DNA from: Actinomucor elegans
Lineage: Eukaryota; Mucoromycota; Mucoromycetes; Mucorales; Mucoraceae
Length of the DNA stretch: 64,000 bases
NCBI GenBank assembly: GCA_026027325.1
Contig: JAMSLZ010000001.1
Span: forward strand, 1,612,001-1,676,000
Direction: 5' to 3'
Under the pieces are notes generated by a model. That model searched no databases. It had not been told where the DNA came from and was given only the letters and a program-made list of their open reading frames with translations. Made by a program: the position numbers and the translations under genes. Each line of letters begins with the position of its first letter. Positions within the stretch are counted from its first letter, which is position 1. Shown piece after piece: positions 10,795-24,591 of this stretch.

Positions 10795-13338
10795 ATGTTT
10801 ATCTTCCCTGTATCCCATTGTAAGAGATTGCCAATGCATGTTCAAAACATCCATCCATACTCAACAAACTGCTTATTTAGATATCATATTTTTGAATTTA
10901 TTGCGGTATTCTCTATGGTTGCTACAGTTGGAAGTATGGTGTTCTTAGAGCAATGTCCTCCCTCTCAGAAAGAGATTGATTGCACTTTTAGGGTCGACAA
11001 AGTAACCATCATGGCTGCACCGCCTATTATTATAAAGGAAATGAAGCCAATCTTGCAATTCTCAAATGACCTTAATGCAATCCAATGTCTAAAATACTTT
11101 ATCTGCAGTGGCGTGCATCTCAAGTAGGACTACAGTGAGCGGTTCCATCCGTATGGCATCAATATTTGTGCTACATACGGTACGCTGGAACGTGGCAATG
11201 TTTTATATGCTGATAGGGATCCCAAAAACACAAGTTGGGGATCTCTTGGCCTCTACCACAAGGACGAAAATGGCAATTTCTATGGTGTATCGGAAGGCAT
11301 TGACTCTGAAAATAACGATGATATTAGGCTTAAGCATTTATACACTCGTGTCGGTAACCTTACTATGATATCCAATGTAGTTAATCGAGCAGATGGTATA
11401 CTCTCGACTGATGATGTGTTTAGACCAGATCCCAATCGCCCTGATCACTACATTTACGTGAGTCGCCATGATGATATGATTGCGTTAAAGAATGGTGAAA
11501 AAGTGAATCCATACCTTATTGAAGGCATTATTCGCTCGCATAATGTAATGAAGCAGATGGTTACCTTGGGCGGAGATCGTCAATACGTTGCTGCTTTGGT
11601 TGAAATCAATGAGTGAGAGTTATATGGAATATATAAGTTGATTTCTACTACAAAAGGGACTAAAACAATTCGATCACGCTGAACGTGCGGTTTGTTTATT
11701 AATGTAAAAGAAAGACCCAGATCTCTATATTGCACAGCTTGATCTCTATTAAATATCGTATTATTATTGAATGTCAGATTAGATGAACTGAGATCTTAAG
11801 TATGTGTAGTGCTTTGTATTTTAATACCGCATAGTATCATCCAGATACATGCTCACTCTAAAGATTGTATGTTAATTACCTCCCAAAACCGTCAATGAGG
11901 ACGTTGTAAAAGACTGGGTCAAGGATGAAATCAAGCATGCTGTTGATGTTGCTGTCATGAATGCCATAGTCAGTCTCCGAACTATGCAATATTTCTCCCC
12001 CAAATGTTGTATACGCTGAACAAAAGTCAGCATTTGACTGTTAAAGACAATGGCAATGGCATCCGAAAATGAGCTACAGTGGATTACAAAGATGCGCTTG
12101 ATAAAATGTACTAGGTTCTCTTGAGTGGGCCTTCTGTGAGCAGCAATAGCAATGTCGACGCACATATAAACACACCAGAACAGATTGATGCAATTCTAAT
12201 AGAGTGGACTGGTAAAGTCTTGTATCTGCCTGCTTCCGCTTTTGTGGATCGCTCTCAGTCGCTGTTCGATATTGGATCGAACTCATTGTATGTTCTCCAG
12301 CTTAGAAATTGCATTGCAAAATATTTCGATAATATCACCCAGGATTTCCTGTTTCATCGTTCTAGTATTTAATCGATACGTTTGGTCAAAAAGGAGCAGC
12401 GTTTGGACACAGACCAGTATCAAAAAGCTTAAGATTTAGCTCTGTACCCTACATTCAAAAGGCAAAAACTGATTTCTCCACTGTAACAGTAAAATAACGA
12501 TAACAACAGTGCTGACAAAGCTATCTTGATGACTGGTGCTGGATCCATTGGACCTTCTATTCTAGCAGGTCTTCTGAAGAACAATTCTGTGAAAAATATC
12601 TATGTCTGTAGTCGAGGCGATGAAAAAGATTTGCAAGATCGTCTAGTTGATGCATTCCATTGTCAATTGTTGGATACTCATCTCTTGAAAACGGAGTGAC
12701 TTGAAATCCTATCTATACGTTTCTCTGAACCATGGCTCGGATTTAGACAAGGAATGCATTGCTCCATTTTACAATTTACTCAAGTTTGTTTACAAGCAGG
12801 AGAACCCTATGCATGTTCATTTCATACCCAATATCCCTGCTGCTGCTAATAATGCCAATCATGACAACTAAGTTTCTGAAGAGCCGTTACCATTGTATGT
12901 GCTATGGATAATCAAAATTCGTTGTGCAGGTTTTGCTTAATTACTTACGTACCGAAAAGTATATCCTCTGCTATGTGGAGTGTTTTGGTCAGATCTGTGG
13001 TGATACTGTAAAAGCCATTTGGAAAGGATAGAGTTAGAATAAGTGAGTTGAAAGATGCGGAAACTTTCACCTCAAGGGCTATTGAAGGAAGCGAAGATAT
13101 TCCTAGTGAACATTGTCAGAATTTCATTCAAAATTCCGTAAATTATTTCCTGAAGAACCTTTGTAATTAATTTGACCAGAAATTGGTCAAGTTATTTGTG
13201 AAGAGTGGTCAAAAATTCGATAAATTGGGAGTGGAAGCACTGTATATGCGCAATAATCTCGCTCATTCTTCTGTTCTTCCGCCTCTCTCCAATCCCGACT
13301 CACTCTTGATTGAATGGTTATCTCCAGCTCCTTCTTAA
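10795..13338 (+). pseudogene. Decayed NRPS-like adenylate-forming reductase (A-T-R)
   Basis: In order along the plus strand one can read part of an adenylation domain (HPYGINICATYGTLE, then SRHDDMIALKNGEKVNP, which fits the A8 core), a carrier domain (DIGSNSLYVLQLRN with the phosphopantetheine serine) and a reductase domain (MTGAGSIGPSILAGLL, and FGQICGDT typical of thioester reductases). Enzymes of this layout activate a carboxylic acid, load it on the carrier and reduce it. Here the frame is interrupted by a TAG at 11125-11127, a TAG at 12112-12114, a TGA at 12697-12699 and a TAA at 12869-12871, and much of the adenylation N-terminus and reductase is missing. Some breaks could be introns, but the first two stops fall inside conserved blocks. 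It is therefore a pseudogene. Confidence 0.75.
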
Positions 13339-13489
13339 AAATCCTCTCTTCTTCGCCTTTACTTTATACCTTTTGTCTTAAGAGGGTTTTTAGCTTCTAT
13401 TTACTTTTTTCTTGAACTGACTAGGGCAATCCAGCTTTTAAAGCTACGTGCTCATTGGTTATAAATTTCTTATTTAAATAAAATATTAT

Positions 13490-13890
13490 AATCATATATG
13501 CGCAATAGTCAATTTTGAGCAATTTCGGCGAATCTCGGTTCAACATAATACCTGGCGTGTATTCCAGTTCAAAGTGAGCCACTTCATCTAGTGAAATTAA
13601 AGGTTTATCCAAATATTGTTCTTGAATGAAGAGATCTATTCATTTCATTTTAACTTGCAAGCTTTCATTGGCGCGCGATCCTGGCAAATCTCGGTCCATT
13701 TTCATACTTTATTTCTCCATGTGCAAAATGAACTAATTCATCTAGTGAAACAAATGCATTTTTCATTTTTTTAACTTACGAACTTTCATAAGATCTCGGT
13801 AAATTTCTGGCCGATCTCGCATCTGACGAATTATTCAAGCACAAGATGAGCTACTGCAACAAGTGAAACACAGGATCTATTGAAATACTG
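13490..13890 (-). repeat. Three diverged copies of a dispersed intergenic repeat
   Basis: Read on the minus strand, copies at about 13510-13620, 13660-13770 and 13790-13870 share the core (T)AG(A/C)TGAA(G/T)T(G/A)G(C/T)TCA(C/T)TTTG followed by a GA(T/C)C-type end with CCGAGATT. The same core occurs at other places in the window. The three copies are too diverged for a recent tandem duplication. Confidence 0.55.
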
Positions 13891-14497
13891 TTGTTGTAAG
13901 CAATGCTGTATTCATTTGTTCCCTTTATAACCTTCATTAGCCAAATGACTGGTTTTCTATTCTGGTGCCTTATTTGTATCAACGTATTGTTATGATCACT
14001 ACAAATTTAAATTCATATTCAGCAATGAAAAACACGTTGTTTATTCTATTTCTTGGTAAATACAATGAAACGTGTGGTATTTGTTTATCTTATTGTTATT
14101 CCTGTGTATCAGAAGAACACAAAAACATTAAATCAAAGGAGGAAAAAGGAACAGAGCTTTGCTAGTAGCTGATATCCTTGATGTAAACTTTATTAGTTTT
14201 TGTGTTCACCGAGTACAAATTGTACATCTTAGCTGGGCTCAAAGCGTTGAACAAGAACTGTCATGTAGTTGGACAGATGACAAAAGCGATCAGCGAGCTA
14301 TTGTTACTATAGCAGATGTCAAAGGTTAAAAGGATAAAATCAAGGAAGAAATAACTCCGGGTTTCCAAATGAGATGGTTGCACACCGCTTTCTTGGGACT
14401 TTCTTTTTTCGTTCTAACTCTTTCCCCCCTCTTAAAAACGCTTCTTTTTTCCTTTCTTTCTCTTTCATCCTTTTCTTAGACGATTTACATACCAGAA
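13891..14497. other. Upstream region of the zinc transporter gene
   Basis: There is no supported gene. The last 110 bases before the ATG at 14498 are strongly pyrimidine-rich (runs of C and T from about 14400), a common leader or core-promoter feature in fungi. A 66-codon open frame at 13965 has no recognisable content. Confidence 0.45.
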
Positions 14498-15370
14498 ATG
14501 ACCTTTACAGGACATGATCATGCTACAGAGCATACACCTTTGATACAAGGAAGCAATGCCGTTATTAATTCTTCTTCCTGTACGAATTTGGCTTCCAAAG
14601 AGGATTCCTCGGCTAAATCAACAAAAAGAAGACTCGCTATGGCAACAGGTCTCGCTATATTTTTTTTTGCAACTGAACTTGTCGCAGGCTATTTTGCAAA
14701 TTCTTTGGGTAGGCATATCTTACGAGATGACTTGATTGTGTCTTATATTAATATTTCCTACGTGTATAGCCTTGATGTCGGATGCTTTTCACTTATTATC
14801 AGATGTTGCTAGTTTCATTGTTGCACTTGCTGCCATCTATTTAGCTGAAAAACCACCTACAAAAAGTAAGATGATAATTTAAAAAAAATGAAAATACCAT
14901 TACTAATGCAAAATAGAGCATACATTCGGCTTTCATCGTGCAGAAGTCATTGCTGCGCTTGTGTCTGTCTTGACTATCTGGGTCTTGACTGGGTTTTTGG
15001 TACTAGAAGCCATTAAGAGAGTGAAAGAGCCCCAAGTTATTGATGCTAAACTCGTAAGTCGTCTGTTTAACTCTTTTGTTATAGTAGCTCTCGTTTCGTA
15101 TTAAACAATAACAAATAGATGTGTATGACTGCTACTGTGGGTGTTGTAGTGAATATCATGTAAGTATTCAGTACTCATGGATGGTAGATCCTTAACATCT
15201 TTGTAATAGCTTGGCCTTCATTTTGGGTGGAGAACACCATGGACATAGTCATAGTCATAGTCATAGTCACGACGATGAAGCCGATCATCATCATCACCAC
15301 AAGGTAAGAAAAAAGAAAAAGAAAAACAGAGAGAACGTAGAGGCTTAGTCCTGATATTGAGTTTCAAGTT

Positions 15371-15403
<33 letters not shown>

Positions 15404-15975
15404 TTTTATTTTTATTAAACATGTTTCTGAATATAGGAAACCAATATCAATCTTAGAGCCGCTGCACTTCATGTATTGGGCGATTTGCTTGCATCAATCG
15501 GTAAAGACGGGTTAATATTTATGGAGACTAGACTAATCATTCTATAGGTGTCTTGATTTCTTCAATTATCTTGATTTTCAAGCCTGAATATACCATCGTT
15601 GATCCCTTGTGTACATTTGTCTTTTCTATCATTGTATTATATACAACTTGTCATCTAGTCAAGGATTCTATTGCTGTGTTAATGGAGGGAGCTCCTGGTC
15701 ATATTAAACCCGAAGCTATCGAAAAATCCCTCATGCAAATCCCTGGCGTTATCGCTGTACATGATTTGCACATCTGGGCGTTAAGTCCTGGTAAAAGTTC
15801 GCTCACAGCTCACATTACTGTTTCGCAAGATCAACAAAACTACGACGATGTGTTGGCAAAGGGTCAACAAATCATTTGCGATGTCTATGGTGTTCATCAC
15901 TCAACTTTGCAGATAGAATCTGATAAAGCAGAGTTTACTAGTCATTGTAGACCTGATATGTGTTCAAGACCTTAG
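14498..15975 (+). CDS. CDF-family zinc transporter (ZnT/Zrc1/Cot1 type)
   Basis: Cation diffusion facilitators exchange Zn2+ for protons and move zinc into the vacuole or secretory compartments. Seven exons (14498-14708, 14770-14865, 14917-15053, 15119-15159, 15210-15303, 15437-15500, 15548-15975) give 356 residues with consistent phases. The signatures are complete: NSLALMSDAFHLLSDV (first H-x3-D metal site), TFGFHRAEV, a His-rich cytosolic loop (HGHSHSHSHSH and HHHHH) between membrane segments 4 and 5, and AALHVLGDLLASIGVLISS (second H-x3-D site). A C-terminal cytosolic domain (HDLHIWALSPGKSSLTAHI) closes it. The length is a little shorter than yeast Zrc1. The N-terminal GHDHATEHTPLIQ region contains a dileucine-like signal. 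It is followed in tandem by the glycerol kinase gene. Confidence 0.96.
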
Positions 15976-16088
15976 TATACCTTTTTTCTTTTTACAATAA
16001 ACTATTGCACAAAGCGAAACGTTTCGTGTTACTTACTCTCGTCAAACCATGTGTAACTCTATTGGCGGGTAAATGAACAACGTATGCA

Positions 16089-16143
16089 CCAATCAGCAAT
16101 ATTCATGTGAGATCTGCCTGCATTTGTTCCGGCCTATATAAAA
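16089..16143 (+). promoter_or_regulatory. CCAAT box and TATA box of the glycerol kinase gene
   Basis: CCAATCAGC at 16089-16097 and CTATATAAAA at 16134-16143 precede the ATG at 16218 by about 125 and 75 bases, followed by a pyrimidine-rich leader. The spacing fits a strong fungal core promoter. Confidence 0.6.
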
Positions 16144-16217
16144 ACTGGAGAAACCTTTTTCTGTAATTTTCCTTTCTTTTTTTTTCCCCCACATTTCTCA
16201 TATCGTTATTATTAAGA

Positions 16218-18018
<1,801 letters not shown>

Positions 18019-19802
18019 ATTCATTCTCTGTCTATATTTATTCAGCTATTTCTTGTATTATATACTCTATTTAATTATACCCTTTCTATCTCACCCTCTA
18101 TTCTTTCAATTACTCTTTGCTATACTTCATTTATCTTATAAATAAAAAGTGGGGCTTTTTGTATTAAACCTTATGTTAGATTTTACTCCAGGTAACACTG
18201 TTCCTGATCTAGTGATACCTATAAAAGTTTATCTCATCACATACTCTACATAAGCTGAAGGTTTAATTATAAATGAAAATGAAGAAAAAAAAGTAGCACA
18301 AACATATCTAAATAAAAAAAAAGGAGAATTCAGCTATTATAATTTACTCTTTAATAAAGGTCCCAATAGATATATCTCTTCAATTTGAGCATGAGGAGTT
18401 GTTCATCAGATGTGAATATTGACTGAGCTCGGCCGAGAGATCTATGTAAATTTATTACTAACCACTAATATCATCATAAACGCGTTGTGGTTTAGCCTAA
18501 CACAAGCTTTAGCTTATTCAGAGTATGCACCACCTAATACAGGTGAAATATTAAAAATAGAATCTAACATAGATCTAAAGATTTATATAATTTCGTTTCT
18601 TAGGAGACGTACATAATTTTCCGCCACCACTTACTAAAATCCGGTTATTTATGGCATTTTAGTTAAATTAGTTAAATTATGGTTTTAGTAAGTGCAGTAA
18701 TTTTTTTTGTAGATATCAATTTTTGAAGTAGTATCACTCGAGAAATATAACAATTTCTGGAAAAACCTCAGGTAAACCTTTAGGCCATTTTCTAATATCG
18801 GCTTCTTATTTTTATAGAATGTGAATACAGCATTTTAAAGACATAGTTTGTAATTTTTGTAACTTTATCAATTTCAAAAGAATGTAAATGCAAAAATACT
18901 CAAGATATGTTGGATTTCAGAAATAATTGCAAAATCGCTTTTTATCTTTGTTGCTGGACTAATATATATATATAAAAGCTAAATGGTTCAAGCACAATAA
19001 AAATCATCACAAGTTTTGTTAAAACAGTTTTTGCATATCCATAGAGCTTTTACTTTTAAAAGAATTCAGGAAAAAGTGAGACAGCTTCTGCAACCGCTGT
19101 TTAAATCAGTATTCAATTAAATTGTGTAATATATAGTAGTAAAATAATAATAATAATAAAAAGTAGTAGTGATAATACTAAGAGAGTGTGTTTCACGCTT
19201 TATATCAATTTGTATATAACAAGTCGTGAAGTGAACCAAGCGCATAATTAGATGTTCACATTTCTAGACATGCACTAAACTTTCCTGCAGACCAATCGAA
19301 TTGTTAGGGCGCTTTTCCTTTTGAAGAAGTGCATGAAAGCATCATTAGCAGCAACTATTTTTTTTTTTCAGATTTAACACATCATGTTAATGATTATAGT
19401 CCAAGTACAATAATATCACCGGCGTCAAGGAAGATCACAACGTAAAAGTTAACGCGTTAAAACAGATTATTATGAAACTTTTCCTAGTAGATTTTCCTCC
19501 TCATGGTACATACAGTGGAAAACACGAACTGTCCTCTACGCTTATAAGCTCAAAATATTATAAATGGACTTTTAAGATATACTTTGTCTTAATAATGAAT
19601 AAACTTCTTGACACGACTTTTTAGCATGATTCATCTTGGTTTGACTAAGCTCCGGGACTTCAAATACGGTAGGTTATGATCTAATCCAAACGTCATGCAA
19701 AATCGGAAGAACGCTTTTTTTTCCCTTATAAATAAGGCTCAGAATTTCTCCAATGGTCGTTTTGTCTCTCATATTCCTCAAAAATAAAAACTACAACACA
19801 AA
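18019..19802. other. Long intergenic region upstream of the SBDS-like gene
   Basis: About 1.8 kb of AT-rich DNA. It contains an inverted repeat with 13-base arms at 18628-18640 and 18682-18694 (CACTTACTAAAA in both arms), an (ATT)n/(AAT)n patch near 19145 and an ACGCGT at about 19452. No gene is supported. Confidence 0.5.
19725..19736 (+). promoter_or_regulatory. TATA box of the SBDS-like gene
   Basis: CTTATAAATAAG lies 67-78 bases upstream of the ATG at 19803 and is followed by a short leader ending in a run of A's directly before the start codon, typical of a highly expressed fungal gene. Confidence 0.55.
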
Positions 19803-20081
19803 ATGCCTTCTGAACAAGCTACTAAAGTCATCTACAAGAGCGGTGAAACTGAATTCTTTGTTATTGCCAACCCTGGTATGGTCTGCAAGTGGAGAAAAGA
19901 CAAGACTATTCCTTTGATCGATGTAGTTCAAAACTTTGATATCCATACCACTACTACTGGAAGCAACACTGGCGAGGCTATCCACCCTTCTAATGGCATG
20001 TTGGAAAGTGCTTTCGGCACCACGAACAAAGACGATATCGTAAAGAAAATTGTCAATGAAGGTGAAGAGAAGGGCTATTAA
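19803..20081 (+). CDS. RTC3: Single-domain SBDS protein (Rtc3-like)
   Basis: The intronless frame encodes 92 residues that match the N-terminal SBDS (Shwachman-Bodian-Diamond) fold alone: KVIYKSGETEFFVIANPGM at the start, WRKDKTIPLIDVVQNFDI in the middle and MLESAFGTTNKDDIVKKIV near the end. Full SBDS/Sdo1 proteins, which release eIF6 from the 60S subunit, have two further domains that are absent. The short form corresponds to yeast Rtc3/Hgh1-type stress-associated proteins, thought to act in RNA metabolism. A canonical TATA box and A-rich start context suggest strong or inducible expression. The start is the only ATG compatible with the domain. Confidence 0.9.
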   Translation: MPSEQATKVIYKSGETEFFVIANPGMVCKWRKDKTIPLIDVVQNFDIHTTTTGSNTGEAIHPSNGMLESAFGTTNKDDIVKKIVNEGEEKGY

Positions 20082-20929
20082 ACGGTTTCTCTTAACATGT
20101 AAAAAAAAAAAAAAAATCATCCAAACTTGCACATAACCCTCCACAATATATGTAATAAAATAAATACTCGATATATTTTCCTTTAAAACTGGTTATATGT
20201 TTGCTAGGCGAGCTCAAGGTATTGTTTGTTTTGACACCATACTCGTGAGAGCTTCTTGGAATTTTCCATAAAGTTCGGCAGGTATACGCGTGATACGAAG
20301 TTTTTCAAGTACATATTTGATTTAGTAGTCTATCATTGCCTACTTAAGGGTATGTACTGGCTAATAATTACTCATCACTAGATATGTGCACTATACAATA
20401 CTTGAACATCCCGTCAATAGTAGTATTGCTAGATATACTGAAGCTACAATTACTATTCGTTCACTATTCGTTCGATGCACTTGCTGTATGCAACCTCAGA
20501 CAATATGCTGAGTAGGCTTAGGTACTAGGGATAATGATATTTTTGCTCAACTAAACATCTCCATTATCTAATTAGACGCGTCGTGATTCCACTCTACACT
20601 CCTTCATGGGTACAGTACTTTAACTAAACAAAGCGTCTTCTAAATCTAGAGCCTCATTTTGCGCGCATATAATACTAGTTAGATGTGACTTTTGACGGGA
20701 ATTGGTCAAGAGATTTTATAGATCATTAGACCTACTAATTGACATACACTACATGTATTCATTGAACATTAACGAAACAAAAAACTTTACCAGATGCGAC
20801 ATTTAAGCAAGATCAGTCGACAGATTTATAATCGCTAGAATCAGCTTTCTAGAAATAGTTGTAATTTAACAATGTATGCCTAAAATGGAATATATTCTGG
20901 GTACTTGAATCAAAGAATAGCTTCAGTAG

Positions 20930-21190
20930 ATGTGGTAGTCCATTATGAACATGTAATAATCATCAAATACGACATTCAGTAGAGATTACTTGAGAACAAG
21001 ATGGCATTTTTGAAAATTTAATCCTAGGGTAATTTTTATCTTTTTCGGAAATCATTCTGTTGTTTCGGTTCATTTCCTAATTGTCTAAAACTTTCGACCC
21101 ATCTCGATCCAATATCCCATTTAATTACTGCTAGGTATATCCAAAATGAGATGCTATATCTATTAAAACATCAGAATCTACTCTATTCCT
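20930..21190. repeat. Copies of the dispersed intergenic repeat
   Basis: At 20930-21000 (plus) the sequence TAGTCCATTATGAACATG is followed by a CAAATACGACATT-type end. At 21090-21190 (minus) the reverse complement shows GCATCTCATTTTG followed by GGGATATTGGATCGAGATGG. Both match the core seen at 13.5, 32, 37, 43 and 46 kb. Confidence 0.5.
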
Positions 21191-21298
21191 TCCAGTTTAT
21201 GAAGTGATTTGTTCACATTTGTTAGCTTATCACTTTCATTAATTAACGACGACTAAGATACCTTCTTAAATCCTCGGGTTCACTTGGTTTAGTGAATC

Positions 21299-21330
<32 letters not shown>

Positions 21331-21385
21331 GCTATCATTACTATAAAATCAATCGGAAACGGTAGTCTTCGTGTAAAAGGGAGCT

Positions 21386-21609
21386 AGAGCATCTCTAACA
21401 GCTTCCTGATCCAGTTCCTTATATTTAATAAAGCATCACATTTCTCGGCCCGATTCCCTAAGTTCCGAAAATCTACACAAATCCTTCTAATTTCCAAAAA
21501 AAAAAAAAACGGGTATTCACTGGGAATAAACAAAAAAAATCTGGGATTCATCAATTCTGAAACGCATTATAGTTAGGGAACCGGGCCAGAAAGCTGTTGG
21601 AAATGCTCT
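21386..21609. mobile_element. MITE with 33-base terminal inverted repeats
   Basis: The left end begins AGAGCATCTCTAACAGCTTC. The right end, read as reverse complement, begins AGAGCATTTCCAACAGCTTT, and the similarity extends over about 33 bases (21386-21418 against 21577-21609). The element is about 224 bases and non-coding. TA lies at both borders (CTA on the left and TAA on the right if the terminal A is part of the target). The GAGCATCTCCAACAG-type terminus resembles ends described for plant MITEs. That likeness is from memory and may be chance. Confidence 0.7.
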
Positions 21610-22412
21610 AAGTTTGTAAATTTTTTATTTAAATCATTGTATCGAAAATATTATTTGAAATATCGTTATTTTGAGAACCCACTGCACAGCTACTAGTTAC
21701 ATTTGCTTGTAGATCTATTGATTTTATTAAACATAATTAAATGAGTCCTCCTCTATGCCTATTGTTTATTTATCAGCAAAAACGAGAAACTAGACTAGTA
21801 TAACAAGATGTACTCCTTTTTTTGTAGATAGAAAGCTGAACTTTCAGCTGCATATCAATAGTATTGGTTGATGGATGGCCCTTATGTGACCCTAGACATT
21901 TACAAAAAAAAAAAAATAGCTACAACAATGCACAATAATTAGAAAGCTTTCAGCTTTAGAACATATATATGAAACAAGGGATTTGCTTTTTTTTTTGTTA
22001 CGTAAAGGTCATCCAATAAATTTAAGCAGTAAGGAACTTAGGCTTATATACTGCTTTAGATAAGCGATGGTAAGCAGTGTTAACAATTTGCTTTATATAA
22101 TAATACGTAATTGAAAAGAGAACTAAATTTTTTTATAAAGTTTATTAACGACTTTAATCATCAATTCTCGTTCAATAACCATTTGCTTGCATGATTTGTA
22201 TTTTCTTCAAAACGAGAAACGCAAAAAAAAAAGAAGGCTTTCGGTGACCGTTTTTCTGTGACTGTACAAGTGACTGCTTAGAATCTCTTGCCTCGAGAAA
22301 AAAAATCCAATGCGCTCGAAATTTTAGGTACCAGCAAAGGCAGTAAAAAAAAAAAAAATTAGAGATTTCTTAGATCTCATTCTCACTCTTTACTCTTACT
22401 TGATTTGAAACC

Positions 22413-24390
22413 ATGGCATCCCTTTACAACTTTAAAAAGATCGAGCCAGTGCCAACGTCTTCGGACTTTGTGGATATTATCCTCTCCAAGACACAGAGAA
22501 AGACCCCCACTGTCATTCACAAAAATTACAACATTGGACGTATTAGACAGTTTTATATGCGTAAAGTCAAGTTCACTCAAGAGAATTTTGATGAAAAGTT
22601 TAAAAACATTCTTGATGAATTCCCTAAGCTCGAGGTACAATAATTAGAGTAGATCTTCGATGCGCTTAAACTAAACATTTGACAAATAGGACATTCATCC
22701 TTTTTATGCTGATCTCATGAACGTCCTTTACGATAAAGATCATTACAAGCTTGCCTTGGGTCAAATTAACACAGCTCGTCATTTGATTGATCAAGTAGCC
22801 AAAGATTACGTCCGTCTTTTGAAATTTGGTGATTCACTTTACCGTTGTAAGCAGTTAAAAAAGGCCGCGCTTGGTAGAATGGCCACAGTCATGAAGCGTC
22901 AAAAGGATAGTTTAGCTTATCTCGAACAGGTCCGTCAGCATCTTTCTCGTTTACCTTCCATTGACCCCAACACCCGTACCTTGTTGATCTGTGGTTATCC
23001 AAATGTCGGTAAATCCTCGTTTATTAACAAGATTACGCGTGCCGAAGTCGATGTGCAGCCTTATGCTTTCACCACCAAGTCTCTGTTTGTCGGTCATATG
23101 GATTACAAGTATATGCGCTGGCAAGTGATTGATACCCCGGGTATTCTTGATCATCCCTTGGAAGAACGTAATACCATTGAAATGCAATCTATTACCGCTA
23201 TGGCTCATTTAAGATCATGTATCATGTACTTTATGGATCTTTCGGAACAGTGTGGTTATAGTGTGGAGGACCAAGTCAAGTTGTTTAACAATATCAAGCC
23301 CTTGTTTGCTAATAAGCCTATCGTCTTGGTCATCAACAAGATTGATCAAGTCACGCCTGAAGATCTTCCTGCTGAACAACAGCAATGGATCCAAGACATT
23401 GCTGCTGATGAAAACGCTACTGTCTTGACCATGTCTTGTTACAATGATGAGGGTGTCATGAATGTACGTAATAGTGCTTGTGACAAATTATTAGCTGCTC
23501 GTGTCGAGATGAAGATGAAGGGTAACAAGATCAACGACGTGATCAACAAGATCCATTTGGCTCAACCTCAGCAAAGAGACAATATTGCTCGTTTGCCCAA
23601 CATTCCCGCAGAAACCAAGACTCGCGTCAAGTATGATCCTAATGATCCTAACCGTCGTAAACTTGAAAAGGATCTTGAACAAGAACATGGTGGTACTGGT
23701 GTGTTCAATGTGGATCTCAAAAAGAAATACCTTTTGGAGGATGATGAATGGAAATACGATACTATTCCCGAGTTCCTTAATGGCCATAACGTCGCTGACT
23801 TTATTGATCCCGAGATTGAAGAGAAACTGGAGGCTTTGGAAAGAGAAGAAGAGCGTTTGGAAGCAGAAGGCTTTTATCAATCTGACGAAGAGATTTTGGA
23901 TGATGAAGAGGAAGCTTTGCGCACAGCAGCTGATGCTATTCGCGACCGCAAGAAATTGATTGTGCAGGCACATCGTGCTGCTCGCGGTAGAACAAGACCT
24001 GCTTTGCCCAAGACAACTGCAGCCAAGTTCACTACAGTGGGTGAAATGGATGAACATCTCACTAGTATGGGTATTGATGGTACAGATGCTGTTGAACGCA
24101 CAAGTGCTGCTGCTATGAGTCGTAAGCGTACTCGTGCTGAAGCTATTCCTGATCAAGCTGTCAGAGAAGTGCAAGTGGATGAGCGTGATGAAGCTCTTGC
24201 GGAAGAAATGAGTAACCTTGGTTTCCGTAATGTTAAACAAAAGTTGGAGGCTGATAAGCAAAAGAAGAATGTACAGAAGCAAACTGCGAAAATGGGTAAG
24301 CGTGGTGAATCAGATAGACAGATTCAAACCAAGATGCCCAAGCATTTGTTTAGTGGCAAGCGTGGTATGGGTTCAACAGATCGTCGTTAG
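22413..24390 (+). CDS. NOG1: Nucleolar GTP-binding protein 1, 60S ribosome assembly GTPase
   Basis: NOG1 is an essential GTPase that binds pre-60S particles in the nucleolus and contributes to polypeptide-tunnel maturation. Two exons (22413-22634, 22690-24390) give 640 residues, against about 647 in yeast. The N-terminal helical bundle runs to about residue 165. The G domain follows: G1 [14 protein letters not shown]2 around the [10 protein letters not shown] stretch, G3 [10 protein letters not shown]4 NKID and G5-like TMSCYNDEG. The C-terminal third is the NOG1-specific acidic and basic tail, ending in a Lys/Arg-rich segment. All nucleotide-binding residues are intact. Long open frames on the opposite strand are shadows of this conserved gene. 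Confidence 0.98.
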
Positions 24391-24591
24391 ATAAAACAAT
24401 TAGACATAATAAAAATCAACTAGACTTTTTTTTTTTGATACAAAGAATCTTTTTATTATTATAATAGTTATATAGGTGAATAAATGCATTAGAAATGAGA
24501 AGATAAATAGAATAGAGTAACCAGATTAAAATTAAGGTAGTATGCTTCGTTGGTCCTCCTATTTGCTTGCTTGTTTGTTTGTTTGGGTACC

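Larger units (their letters stand above)
20082..22412. other. Intergenic region between the SBDS-like gene and NOG1
   Basis: About 2.3 kb without a gene. Besides the MITE and the dispersed repeats it holds poly(A)/poly(T) runs (for example a T run of about 27 at 21299-21326). The last 80 bases before the NOG1 start are a plausible promoter or leader. Confidence 0.5.

Noticed and set aside
23491..24282. Long minus-strand frame opposite NOG1
   Set aside because: It is a codon-bias shadow of the NOG1 coding strand; no start context or family content.
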